A DNA stretch of 19,816 nucleotides, from NCBI GenBank assembly GCA_026125925.1, contig JAHCKF010000023.1:1-19816 (forward strand). Direction: 5' to 3'. Numbering within the stretch: position 1 is the stretch's first letter; every line of letters starts with the position of its first letter. Shown here piece after piece: positions 7,969 to 15,121 of the stretch. A program made the position numbers and the translations under genes. The DNA is from Pseudolabrys sp. GTDB lineage: Bacteria > Pseudomonadota > Alphaproteobacteria > Rhizobiales > Xanthobacteraceae. The notes below the pieces were generated by a model that was not told the DNA's origin, ran no database searches, and saw only the letters and a list, made by a program, of their open reading frames with translations.

Positions 7969-8204
7969 CGGTTGCTGGCGCTGCCGGCGCGTCTCGATAC
8001 CGCCGCGAACGGCATCGCGAGCATGTGAAGGCATTGTCCGACCGCGATATCGGCGTTCCAGCCACCTAATGTGCTTCCGAAAATCTGAGGCGCGGATTTT
8101 GCAATGCAAACCGGCAATCGTGACTTGCCAGTGCCGCCGCGGCCTGAAACGATCAGCGTACGGGCCGGGTAAAATTGGTCCAGCTCCCGGCCAGGGAGGT
8201 TGCC

Positions 8205-10280
8205 ATGCAACAGGCTACGCAACAGAAAGGCACGAGTTCCCCGCTGATAAGTTCCAGGGGCCCCCGCACCATCGCGCTGGTGGGCCCATTCCAGAGCGGC
8301 AAGACCACGCTGCTTGATGCGATAATGGCGCGCACCGGCGCCATCGCGCGCCAAGGCTCCGTCGATGCGGGCTCGACCGTCGGCGATGCTTCGAAGGAAG
8401 CGCGCCAGCACAAGATGAGCGTCGAGGCGACGTTCGCCACCACCGAATTCATGGGCGACAGCTACACTTTCGTGGACTGTCCCGGTTCGATCGAATTCAT
8501 CCACGACATGCGCTGTGTGCTGCCGGCGGTCGATGCCGCCGTCGTCGTCTGCGAGGCGGACGAGAAGAAAGTGCCGCAGCTCCAGCTCATCCTGCGCGAG
8601 CTGGAAGACCAGAACATTCCGCACTTCCTGTTCCTCAACAAGATCGACAAGGCCGACAAGCGCGTCCGCGAGACCATCAAGCTGCTGCAGCCGGCGTCTC
8701 GCATTCCGCTGCTGCTGCGGCAGATCCCGATCTGGAACGGCGACATCGTCTCCGGCTTCGTCGATCTGGCGCTGGAGCGCGCCCATGTCTATCGCGAATA
8801 CGCCGCCTCCGAAGTGATCGAGCTCGCCGGCGAGAACAAGGACCGCGAGAAGGAAGCGCGCTTCACCATGTTGGAGACGCTGGCCGATCACGACGACGAA
8901 CTACTGGAGCAACTGCTCGGCGACATGGAGCCGCCGCGCGACCGGGTGTTCGACGATCTGGCCAAGGAATTGCGCGAGCGCGTGGTGTGCCCGGTGCTGC
9001 TCGGTGTCGCGACGCGCTCGAACGGCGTGCTGCGGCTTCTCAAGGCGCTGCGCCACGAAGCGCCAGGCGTGAAGGAGACCGCGGCGCGGCTCGGCCTCAA
9101 GCCGAACGGCGATCCCGTCGCCATCGTGCTCAAGACATTCCATACCGCGCATGGCGGCAAGATGTCGGTGGCCCGCGTGCTCAACGGCGAGGTCGCCGAC
9201 GGCGCCAACTTCCTGGCGCCGCGCCGCGATGCCGGCCGCGTCTCCGGTGTCTTTACCCTGATGGGCGCGACGTTCAGCAAGCGCGGCGCGGCCAAGGCCG
9301 GCGAGACGGTGGCGTTCGGCAAGCTCGACGGCGCCAAGACCGGCGACACGCTATCGGCCGGCAAACATGCCATCGACTCGCTGGTGTCGGTCAAGCCGTT
9401 TGCGCCGATCCTGGCCATGGCGGTGCAGGCCAAGGAACGCAAGGACGACGTCAAGCTCGGCGTCGCCTTCACCAAACTGACGGAAGAAGACCCCTCGCTC
9501 ACGGTGATCCACAACACCGAGAACCATGAAGTCGTGATGTGGGGGCAAGGCGAAATGCACCTGCGCGTCGCCACCGAGCGGCTCGCCGATCGCTACGGCG
9601 TACCGGTGCTGACGCATCGGCCGAAGGTCGGCTATCGCGAGACCATCCGCAAATCGATCACCATCCGCGGCCGGCACAAGAAGCAGTCCGGCGGTCACGG
9701 CCAGTTCGGCGACGTCGTGCTGGAGATCAAGCCGCTGCCGCGCGAGGGCGGCTTCAAGTTCAACGACATGATCACCGGTGGCGTGGTGCCGCGCAATTAC
9801 ATCCCGGCGGTCGAGGAGGGTATCAGGGATGCGCTCACCCACGGGCCGCTCGGCTTTCCCGTGGTCGATGTCGAGGTGTCGCTGACCGACGGCTCGTATC
9901 ACACCGTCGATTCCTCCGACATGGCGTTCCGCACCGCCGGCCGCATCGCCATTGTCGAAGGCCTGCCGCAATGTCAGCCGGTGCTGCTCGAGCCGATCCA
10001 TCTGGTCGAGATCGTCTGTCCGAACGACGCGACCGCGCGCATCAACGCCATCCTGTCCGGACGGCGCGGCCATATCCTCGGCTTCGACACCCGCGAGGGC
10101 TGGGACGGCTGGGATACGGTGCGGGCGCAGATGGCGGAGGCTGAGATCGGCGACCTCATCGTCGAGGTGCGCTCGGCGACCGCGGGTGTCGGCTCGTTCA
10201 GCTTCAAGTTCGACCACATGGCCGAACTGACCGGCCGGCAGGCCGATCAGGTGGTGGCGGCGAAACGCGCGGCGGAGTAG
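8205..10280 (+). CDS. elongation factor G-like translational GTPase (FusA2-type)
   Basis: A 691-residue protein with the EF-G domain order. The G domain has P-loop GPFQSGKT (27-34), G3 DCPG (91-94) and G4 NKID (145-148). A beta-barrel domain II follows (from about 300, VAIVLKTFHTAHGGKMSVARVLNGEV), then domain III, domain IV (GHGQFGDVVLEIKPLP and HTVDSSDMAFRTAGR) and a C-terminal domain V. It differs from housekeeping EF-G in key places. The catalytic His that follows DxPG is Ser95, and the switch I motif RGITI is absent (RQHKMSVEA instead). This points to the EF-G-like paralogue family, whose role is not settled. ATG 8205 is chosen over an upstream GTG at 8175 because AGGGAGGT directly precedes it. 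It stands apart from the str operon (no rpsL, rpsG or tuf), which also fits a paralogue. Confidence 0.88.
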   Translation: MQQATQQKGTSSPLISSRGPRTIALVGPFQSGKTTLLDAIMARTGAIARQGSVDAGSTVGDASKEARQHKMSVEATFATTEFMGDSYTFVDCPGSIEFIHDMRCVLPAVDAAVVVCEADEKKVPQLQLILRELEDQNIPHFLFLNKIDKADKRVRETIKLLQPASRIPLLLRQIPIWNGDIVSGFVDLALERAHVYREYAASEVIELAGENKDREKEARFTMLETLADHDDELLEQLLGDMEPPRDRVFDDLAKELRERVVCPVLLGVATRSNGVLRLLKALRHEAPGVKETAARLGLKPNGDPVAIVLKTFHTAHGGKMSVARVLNGEVADGANFLAPRRDAGRVSGVFTLMGATFSKRGAAKAGETVAFGKLDGAKTGDTLSAGKHAIDSLVSVKPFAPILAMAVQAKERKDDVKLGVAFTKLTEEDPSLTVIHNTENHEVVMWGQGEMHLRVATERLADRYGVPVLTHRPKVGYRETIRKSITIRGRHKKQSGGHGQFGDVVLEIKPLPREGGFKFNDMITGGVVPRNYIPAVEEGIRDALTHGPLGFPVVDVEVSLTDGSYHTVDSSDMAFRTAGRIAIVEGLPQCQPVLLEPIHLVEIVCPNDATARINAILSGRRGHILGFDTREGWDGWDTVRAQMAEAEIGDLIVEVRSATAGVGSFSFKFDHMAELTGRQADQVVAAKRAAE

Positions 10281-10311
10281 GGCTCGCATCGAGCGACCGC
10301 CGCGCCGCGTT

Positions 10312-10350
10312 TGTGCTTGTCCATGGCGTGGTTAGCGCCGGACAAGCACA
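10312..10350. repeat. palindromic intergenic element
   Basis: TGTGCTTGTCC (10312-10322) and GGACAAGCACA (10340-10350) are exact inverse complements. Inside them GGCG (10325-10328) pairs with CGCC (10336-10339), giving a 15-bp stem with a two-base bulge. No T-tract follows. The GCTTGTCC/GGACAAGC arms resemble interspersed palindromes of Bradyrhizobium-type genomes. It lies 31 bases after the EF-G-like gene and 21 bases before the next gene and may end or stabilise the upstream mRNA. Confidence 0.72.
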
Positions 10351-10371
10351 CCAGGTGGCAGGGTTACCCGC

Positions 10372-10614
10372 ATGACCATGCTTCTCACGTCGATTGTGCT
10401 TGAAGCCGCCGTGGCGGTGATCGCGGCGCTCGCCGCGGCGAAAGGGCGGCCCTATCTCTATGGCCTCGCTTTCACGTTCGCGATCTATGTGATTTACGAC
10501 CTCGCCCGGGCCCTGCATTGGGCGACAGAGGGCATGCTTTTGTCCGTTCTGTTTCTGGCCGCGACGCTCGCCGCGCTTTACGCCGTATGGGGCCTTTATC
10601 GCGAGCGGGCCTGA
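10372..10614 (+). CDS. small integral membrane protein of unknown function
   Basis: An 80-residue, almost wholly hydrophobic protein with about three membrane helices, roughly 3-22, 27-47 and 54-75. It has short basic loops (AAKGRPY) and a basic end (YRERA). I do not recognise the family. The ribosome site is weak (AGGG about 11 bases before the ATG), and ATG 10378 is an alternative start. It lies between an EF-G-like gene and msrP, 148 bases before msrP. It is far too short to be MsrQ, the usual haem membrane partner of MsrP, although it is a membrane protein on the same strand. Assignment as a real gene rests on the hydrophobic pattern and codon use. Confidence 0.6.
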   Translation: MTMLLTSIVLEAAVAVIAALAAAKGRPYLYGLAFTFAIYVIYDLARALHWATEGMLLSVLFLAATLAALYAVWGLYRERA

Positions 10615-10702
10615 CCTGCCGCAGGCAACGGCTCGGCTCCGCATCCGCGGATGGATGCCGACCCCGCCCGAGGCCGGCTTCTCCCGTATCCGTGATTTGC
10701 GT

Positions 10703-10733
10703 TTGATCCCCGCGCCGCCTTACTTCGTATAAC
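10703..10733 (+). promoter_or_regulatory. possible housekeeping promoter of msrP
   Basis: TTGATC (10703-10708) and TATAAC (10728-10733) resemble -35 and -10 elements but are separated by 19 bases, longer than the ideal 17. They lie 30-60 bases before the ATG at 10763. Weak evidence only. Confidence 0.28.
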
Positions 10734-10762
10734 AAGGGACGAGGCCGAGAGAGGGTCACACT

Positions 10763-11746
10763 ATGAACATCATTCGCCGCCGCGGTTGGGAAATTCCGCA
10801 GAGCCAGATCACGCCCGAACACCTGGTGTTCAGCCGCCGCAAGCTCATCATCGGCGGCGCCGGGGCGCTGGCGCTGGCTCCGGTGCTGGCCTCCGGTCTG
10901 GCGCAGGCGCAGCGCGCCTCCGACGCCGCCAACCTTCCCGACCCGAATGCCGGTTTGTATCCGGCCAGGCACAACGACAAATACACGCTCGACCGGCCGA
11001 TCACCGCCGAGAAGGTCAACGCCAACTACAACAACTTCTACGAATTCAACTCGTCGAAGGATGTCGCCGAGCAGGCGCAGAAGCTGCCGATCCGGCCGTG
11101 GACGGTGAAGATCGACGGCCTCGTCGAGAAGCCGATCGAGATCGACGCCGACGATCTCATCAAGAAGATGGGACTCGAGGAGCGCGCCTATCGCCATCGC
11201 TGCGTCGAGGCCTGGGGCATGGCGATCGCCTGGACCGGCTTCCCGCTCGCCAAGCTGGTGTCTTTCGCCAATCCGCAGGGCTCGGCGAAGTACGTCAAAA
11301 TGGAAACCTTCCTCAATCCGAAAGTCGCGCCCGGCCAGCGCCAGCCCTGGTACCCATGGCCCTATGTCGAAGGACTGACGATGGCAGAGGCGACCAACGA
11401 TCTCGCCTTCATCGCCACCGGCGCCTACGGTCATCCGATGGCCAAGCAGCATGGCGCGCCGCTGCGGCTGGCGGTGCCGTGGAAGTACGGCTTCAAGTCG
11501 ATCAAGTCGATCGTGCGCTTCTCCTTCGTCGAGGAACGGCCGAAGGGTATGTGGGAAAAATTGCAGGCGTCCGAGTACGGGTTCTGGGCCAACGTCAATC
11601 CCGAGGTCCCGCATCCGCGCTGGAGCCAGGCGACCGAAGAGGTGATCGGAACCGGGGAACGGCGCCCGACGCTGCTGTTCAACGGCTACGGCGAGTTCGT
11701 CGCCGGCCTCTACAAGGGCCTCGAAGGCGAGCGCCTCTGGGCCTGA
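10763..11746 (+). CDS. msrP: MsrP (YedY), protein-methionine-sulfoxide reductase catalytic subunit
   Basis: A 327-residue molybdenum-cofactor protein of the sulfite oxidase fold. It reduces methionine sulfoxide in oxidised periplasmic proteins. A Tat signal is visible: Ser24-Arg25-Arg26-Lys27 followed by the hydrophobic LIIGGAGALALAPVLA and a likely cleavage after AQA. The Mo-ligating cysteine is Cys147 in YRHRCVEAWGM. Other family stretches are NNFYEFNSSKD, PWYPWPYVEGLTMAEA and GAPLRLAVPWKYGFKSIKSI. Length and order agree with E. coli MsrP (334 residues). A GAGAGAGGG ribosome-site area precedes ATG 10763. In many genomes msrQ, the haem b membrane partner, follows directly. Here the next gene is a TRAP binding protein, so electrons must come from an msrQ elsewhere or from another quinol donor. 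Confidence 0.93.
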   Translation: MNIIRRRGWEIPQSQITPEHLVFSRRKLIIGGAGALALAPVLASGLAQAQRASDAANLPDPNAGLYPARHNDKYTLDRPITAEKVNANYNNFYEFNSSKDVAEQAQKLPIRPWTVKIDGLVEKPIEIDADDLIKKMGLEERAYRHRCVEAWGMAIAWTGFPLAKLVSFANPQGSAKYVKMETFLNPKVAPGQRQPWYPWPYVEGLTMAEATNDLAFIATGAYGHPMAKQHGAPLRLAVPWKYGFKSIKSIVRFSFVEERPKGMWEKLQASEYGFWANVNPEVPHPRWSQATEEVIGTGERRPTLLFNGYGEFVAGLYKGLEGERLWA

Positions 11747-11852
11747 GCCCAAAATCCGGGCTTTTCGCGAGGGCGAAACCGTTATAGAAATCAAGATGGC
11801 CGGGTGACGCGTGTCAAAATGTCCCGGCCCTCACCCCTAGGGGCCGAAAGCG

Positions 11853-11870
11853 CCCGCCATTCCTGGCGGG
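11853..11870 (+). promoter_or_regulatory. hairpin in the leader of the TRAP transporter mRNA
   Basis: CCCGCCA (11853-11859) pairs with TGGCGGG (11864-11870) around a four-base loop. Just upstream, GGGC (about 11841-11844) could pair instead with GCCC at 11852-11855, so two mutually exclusive folds are possible about 40-60 bases before the dctP start. No long T-tract follows. Regulation is inference. Confidence 0.4.
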
Positions 11871-11906
11871 TCAAAAGAGCCCTTCAGGAAACGCTTGGGA
11901 TTGCTC

Positions 11907-12908
11907 ATGAAAAAGTTCGTCGCGCTTGTCGGTGCGGTTGCCGCACTGGCCCTGACCGCGTCTGCGGCCGCCGCCCAGTCGCCCATCGTCATCAAATTCA
12001 GCCACGTCGTCGCCAACGATACGCCGAAAGGCAAGGGCGCCCTGAAGTTCAAGGAGCTGGCCGAGAAGTACACCAACGGCAAGGTCAAGGTCGAAGTCTA
12101 CCCGAATTCCACGCTGTACAAGGACAAGGAAGAGATCGAGGCCCTGCAGCTCGGCTCGGTGCAGATGCTGGCGCCGTCGACCGCCAAATTCGCCCCCCTC
12201 GGCGCCAAGGAATTCGAGGCGCTCGACCTGCCCTGGCTGTTCAAGGACGATGCCACCTACGACGCGGCCATGAAGGGTCCGGTCGGCAAGTGGCTCTTCA
12301 AGAAGCTCGAAGCCAAGGGCATCACCGGCCTCGCCTATTGGGATAACGGCTTCCACATGGTCTCGGCGAACAGGCCGCTGATCCATCCGGCCGATTTCCA
12401 GGGCCTCAAGGTCCGCATCTCGGGCTCCAAGATCGCCGACCGCTACTTCCGCGATCTCGGCATGATCCCGCAGATCATGGCGTTCTCGGAAGTCTACCAG
12501 GCGCTGCAGACCGGCGTTGTGGACGGCTGCGAGAACACGCCGTCGAACTACCTGACGCAGAAGTTCTACGAGGTGCAGAAGGACATCACCGTCTCGAACC
12601 ACGCGCATTTGCAGTATGCGGTGATCGTCAACAGCAAGTTCTGGAATGGCCTGCCGGCCGACATTCGCCAGCAGCTAGACAAGGCGATGAACGACGCCAC
12701 CGACTACACCAACTCGATTGCGTCCCAGGAAAACAAGGACGCGCTCGAAGCGATCAAAAAATCAGGCAAGACCACGCTCCACTACCTGACGGACGAGCAG
12801 AAGGCCGAATGGCAGAAAGCCATGCGCCCGACCTACACCTGGGCGAAGGGCCGCGTCGGTCAGGAAATTCTCGACCTGATGGCCAAAGAGCTGCACGTCC
12901 AGATGTAA
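11907..12908 (+). CDS. dctP: TRAP transporter solute-binding protein, DctP family
   Basis: A 333-residue periplasmic protein that captures an organic acid (C4-dicarboxylate-type) and delivers it to the membrane part encoded next. Residues 1-23 are a signal peptide (MKKFVALVGAVAALALTASA, cleavage near AAA-QSP). The mature part starts with IVIKFSHVVANDTPKGKGA. It contains the conserved Arg170 in LKVRISGS, which clamps the substrate carboxylate, and the family hallmark EVYQALQTGVVDGCEN (195-210). A TTG at 11895 is in frame, but ATG 11907 begins a normal signal peptide and has GGGA six bases before it. The permease gene starts 85 bases downstream of its stop, with a strong hairpin in between. The true substrate cannot be told from the sequence. 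Confidence 0.92.
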   Translation: MKKFVALVGAVAALALTASAAAAQSPIVIKFSHVVANDTPKGKGALKFKELAEKYTNGKVKVEVYPNSTLYKDKEEIEALQLGSVQMLAPSTAKFAPLGAKEFEALDLPWLFKDDATYDAAMKGPVGKWLFKKLEAKGITGLAYWDNGFHMVSANRPLIHPADFQGLKVRISGSKIADRYFRDLGMIPQIMAFSEVYQALQTGVVDGCENTPSNYLTQKFYEVQKDITVSNHAHLQYAVIVNSKFWNGLPADIRQQLDKAMNDATDYTNSIASQENKDALEAIKKSGKTTLHYLTDEQKAEWQKAMRPTYTWAKGRVGQEILDLMAKELHVQM

Positions 12909-12940
12909 TCTGGCGGCCTGCATAACAAAAATCGTGAATC

Positions 12941-12967
12941 GGACCGGGAGTGGACAGCTCCCGGTCC
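12941..12967 (+). promoter_or_regulatory. strong hairpin between dctP and the permease gene
   Basis: GGACCGGGAG (12941-12950) and CTCCCGGTCC (12958-12967) form a perfect 10-bp stem with a seven-base loop. It begins 32 bases after the dctP stop and ends 11 bases before the permease ribosome site. No T-tract follows, so it is more likely a 3' stabiliser or partial stop than a full terminator. Such hairpins let the binding protein be made in excess of the permease. Confidence 0.75.
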
Positions 12968-12993
12968 CCACTGTTTCTGAGGGGGAACATCTC

Positions 12994-15048
12994 GTGGGGA
13001 AAGTGCTCTCTCGCGCGCTCGATCATATTGAAGAGTGGCTGATCGCCACCTTGATCACCGCCGCGACGCTGCTGATCTTCGTGGCCGTCATCCATCGCTA
13101 CGGCACCGGCCTATCGATCGACTTTGCCAAATGGTCGACGGCGCACGGTCTGACGACGCTGGCCGCGATCCTGACCGCGATTTTCAAATGGCTCGCCGCC
13201 CGCGACCTCTCGTGGGCGCAGGAACTGTGCATCTACATGTTCATCTGGATGGCCAAGTTCGGCGCCGCCTACGGCGTGCGAACCGGCATCCATGTCGGCG
13301 TCGACGTGCTCGTCAACATGCTGGCGCCGCACTCGCGTCGGCGCGTCATCACCTTCGCGTTGCTGTGCGGCGCGCTCTTCACGGCGATCGTCGCCGCCTT
13401 CGGCGCGTCTTTCGTCGGTCAGATGTGGCACACCGGGCAGCAGTCGAACGATCTCGAGTGGCCGATGTGGTTCGTCTATCTGGCGATCCCGCTCGGCTCG
13501 GGCCTGATGTGCTTCCGCTTCCTGCAGGTCGCGTGGTGGTTCTACTGGACCGGCGAACTGCCGCATCACGACGCCGGCGCGGTGGAAGGGCTCGATGCCG
13601 AAGCCGTCGCCGCCGACGCGCTGCATCCGGCCGATGCCGCGTCCGCCCCGGCCGCGCCGCAGCGGAGCGGAATCTCGCCGCTCGCCGTCATCGTGATTCT
13701 GCTGCCGATCCTGATCGCCGCGGTCTGCTTCGCGCAATCCGCCCACGTGATCGTTCTGCCGCAGTACATGCGCGTGATCGTCGTGTTCGCGCTGCTGCTG
13801 TCGCTGATGTTGACCGGCATGCCGGTCTCCATCGCGCTCGGCCTCACCGTGCTGACGTTCATGTTCACGCTGACCGACGTGCGCACGGAATCGGTGGCGC
13901 TGAAATTGTTCACCGGCATCGAGAACTTCGAGATCATGGCGATCCCGTTCTTCATCCTCGCCGGCAACTTTCTCACACACGGCGGCGTGGCGCGGCGCAT
14001 GATCAACTTCGCCACCTCGATGGTCGGCCACTGGTACGGCGGCCTGGCGCTCAGCGCGGTCGTTGCCTGCGCGCTGTTTGCCGCGATCTCCGGCTCGTCG
14101 CCGGCGACCGTAGTGGCGATCGGCTCGGTGCTCCTGCCGGCGATGGTGGCTCAGGGATTCCCGAAGCGTTTCGGCGCCGGAGTCATTACGACGTCCGGCT
14201 CGCTCGGCATCCTCATTCCGCCGTCGATTCCGATGGTGCTGTTCGCGGTTTCGACCAACTCGTCGGTCGGCAAGCTGTTCATCGCCGGCATCGTGCCGGG
14301 GCTGGTGCTCGCGTTCCTGCTCGGTCTGACGACCTGGTATCGCGCCTGGCGCAACGATTATCCGCGGATGCCGAAGGCGACTTTCGGCGAGCGCCTCAAG
14401 GCGTTCCGCGAATCGTTCTGGGGCCTGGCGCTGATCGTCATCGTCATCGGCGGCATCTATTCGGGCATGTTCACGCCGACGGAAGCGGCCGCGGTGAGCG
14501 CGGTTTACGCCTTCATCATCGCGGTGTTCGTCTACAAGGACTTGACGCTCCGCGACGTGCCGCGCGTGCTCCTGTCGTCGGCGAACCTCAGCGCGATGAT
14601 CCTCTACATCATCACCAACGCCGTGCTGTTCTCGTTCCTGATGACCTATGAGAACATCCCGCACGCGCTTGCCGACTGGATGATCGCGCAGGGCTTCGGC
14701 TGGGTCGGCTTCCTGCTGATCGTCAACATTCTGTTGCTGCTCGCCGGCAACGTGATGGAGCCGTCGTCGATCATCCTGATCATGGCGCCGATCCTGTTCC
14801 CGGTCGCGGTCAAGCTCGGCATCGATCCCGTCCACTTCGGCATCCTGATGACGGTGAACATGGAGGTCGGCCTTTGCCATCCGCCGGTTGGCCTGAACCT
14901 CTATGTCGCGTCGGGCATCGCCAAGATGGGCATCACCGAACTGACGGTCGCGGTGTGGCCATGGCTGCTGACGATGCTCGGCTTCCTGGTGCTCGTCACC
15001 TATTGGGAGGGACTGTCGACCTTCCTGCCGCGGCTGCTCGGCATGTGA
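12994..15048 (+). CDS. dctQM: TRAP transporter fused small and large permease (DctQM)
   Basis: A 684-residue protein joining both membrane subunits of a Na+- or proton-driven TRAP transporter. Residues 1-187 are the DctQ part (four helices, with WAQELCIYMFIWMAKFGAAYGVRTGIHVGVDV). A variable Ala-rich linker spans about 190-226. Residues 227-684 are the DctM part with its typical MAIPFFILAGNF, AAISGSSPATVVAIGSVLLPAM, GSLGILIPPSIPMVLFAV and MTVNMEVGLCHPPVGLNLYV. The DctQ part has an extra stretch of about 35 residues between helices 1 and 2. GTG 12994 is chosen because GAGGGGG (12979-12985) lies eight bases before it and the first helix follows at once; an in-frame GTG at 12934 would start inside the intergenic hairpin region. 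Fused QM permeases are known, so the fusion is not an artefact. Confidence 0.92.
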   Translation: MGKVLSRALDHIEEWLIATLITAATLLIFVAVIHRYGTGLSIDFAKWSTAHGLTTLAAILTAIFKWLAARDLSWAQELCIYMFIWMAKFGAAYGVRTGIHVGVDVLVNMLAPHSRRRVITFALLCGALFTAIVAAFGASFVGQMWHTGQQSNDLEWPMWFVYLAIPLGSGLMCFRFLQVAWWFYWTGELPHHDAGAVEGLDAEAVAADALHPADAASAPAAPQRSGISPLAVIVILLPILIAAVCFAQSAHVIVLPQYMRVIVVFALLLSLMLTGMPVSIALGLTVLTFMFTLTDVRTESVALKLFTGIENFEIMAIPFFILAGNFLTHGGVARRMINFATSMVGHWYGGLALSAVVACALFAAISGSSPATVVAIGSVLLPAMVAQGFPKRFGAGVITTSGSLGILIPPSIPMVLFAVSTNSSVGKLFIAGIVPGLVLAFLLGLTTWYRAWRNDYPRMPKATFGERLKAFRESFWGLALIVIVIGGIYSGMFTPTEAAAVSAVYAFIIAVFVYKDLTLRDVPRVLLSSANLSAMILYIITNAVLFSFLMTYENIPHALADWMIAQGFGWVGFLLIVNILLLLAGNVMEPSSIILIMAPILFPVAVKLGIDPVHFGILMTVNMEVGLCHPPVGLNLYVASGIAKMGITELTVAVWPWLLTMLGFLVLVTYWEGLSTFLPRLLGM

Positions 15049-15061
15049 GCGATCGCCCGCG

Positions 15062-15080
15062 CGCCGCCTGGTGGGCGGCG
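15062..15080. terminator. GC-rich hairpin between convergent genes
   Basis: CGCCGCC (15062-15068) pairs with GGCGGCG (15074-15080) around a five-base loop. It lies 13 bases after the permease stop and 41 bases from the stop of the convergent chemoreceptor. There is no T-tract on either strand, so termination may need Rho. Confidence 0.4.
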
Positions 15081-15121
15081 TACGGGCGAATACGCTGCAG
15101 CTTCGGGAGCGTTTGATCCGC

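Noticed and set aside
6628..8109. 493-codon open frame opposite the winged-helix/hydrolase gene
   Set aside because: It is a shadow of a fusion protein with complete domains; no motif of its own is visible.
8070..8110. Hairpin AAAATC/GATTTT and TTTGC/GCAAA upstream of the EF-G-like gene as a terminator or operator
   Set aside because: The stems are only five or six bases and overlap each other; too weak to call.
11746..11765. Terminator after msrP (AGCCC/GGGCT followed by TTT)
   Set aside because: It is only a five-base stem with a seven-base loop that begins inside the stop codon; possible but not supportable.
13111..14880. 589-codon open frame opposite the TRAP permease
   Set aside because: It is extremely rich in Arg, His, Asp and Gln, as expected from reading the complement of hydrophobic codons.
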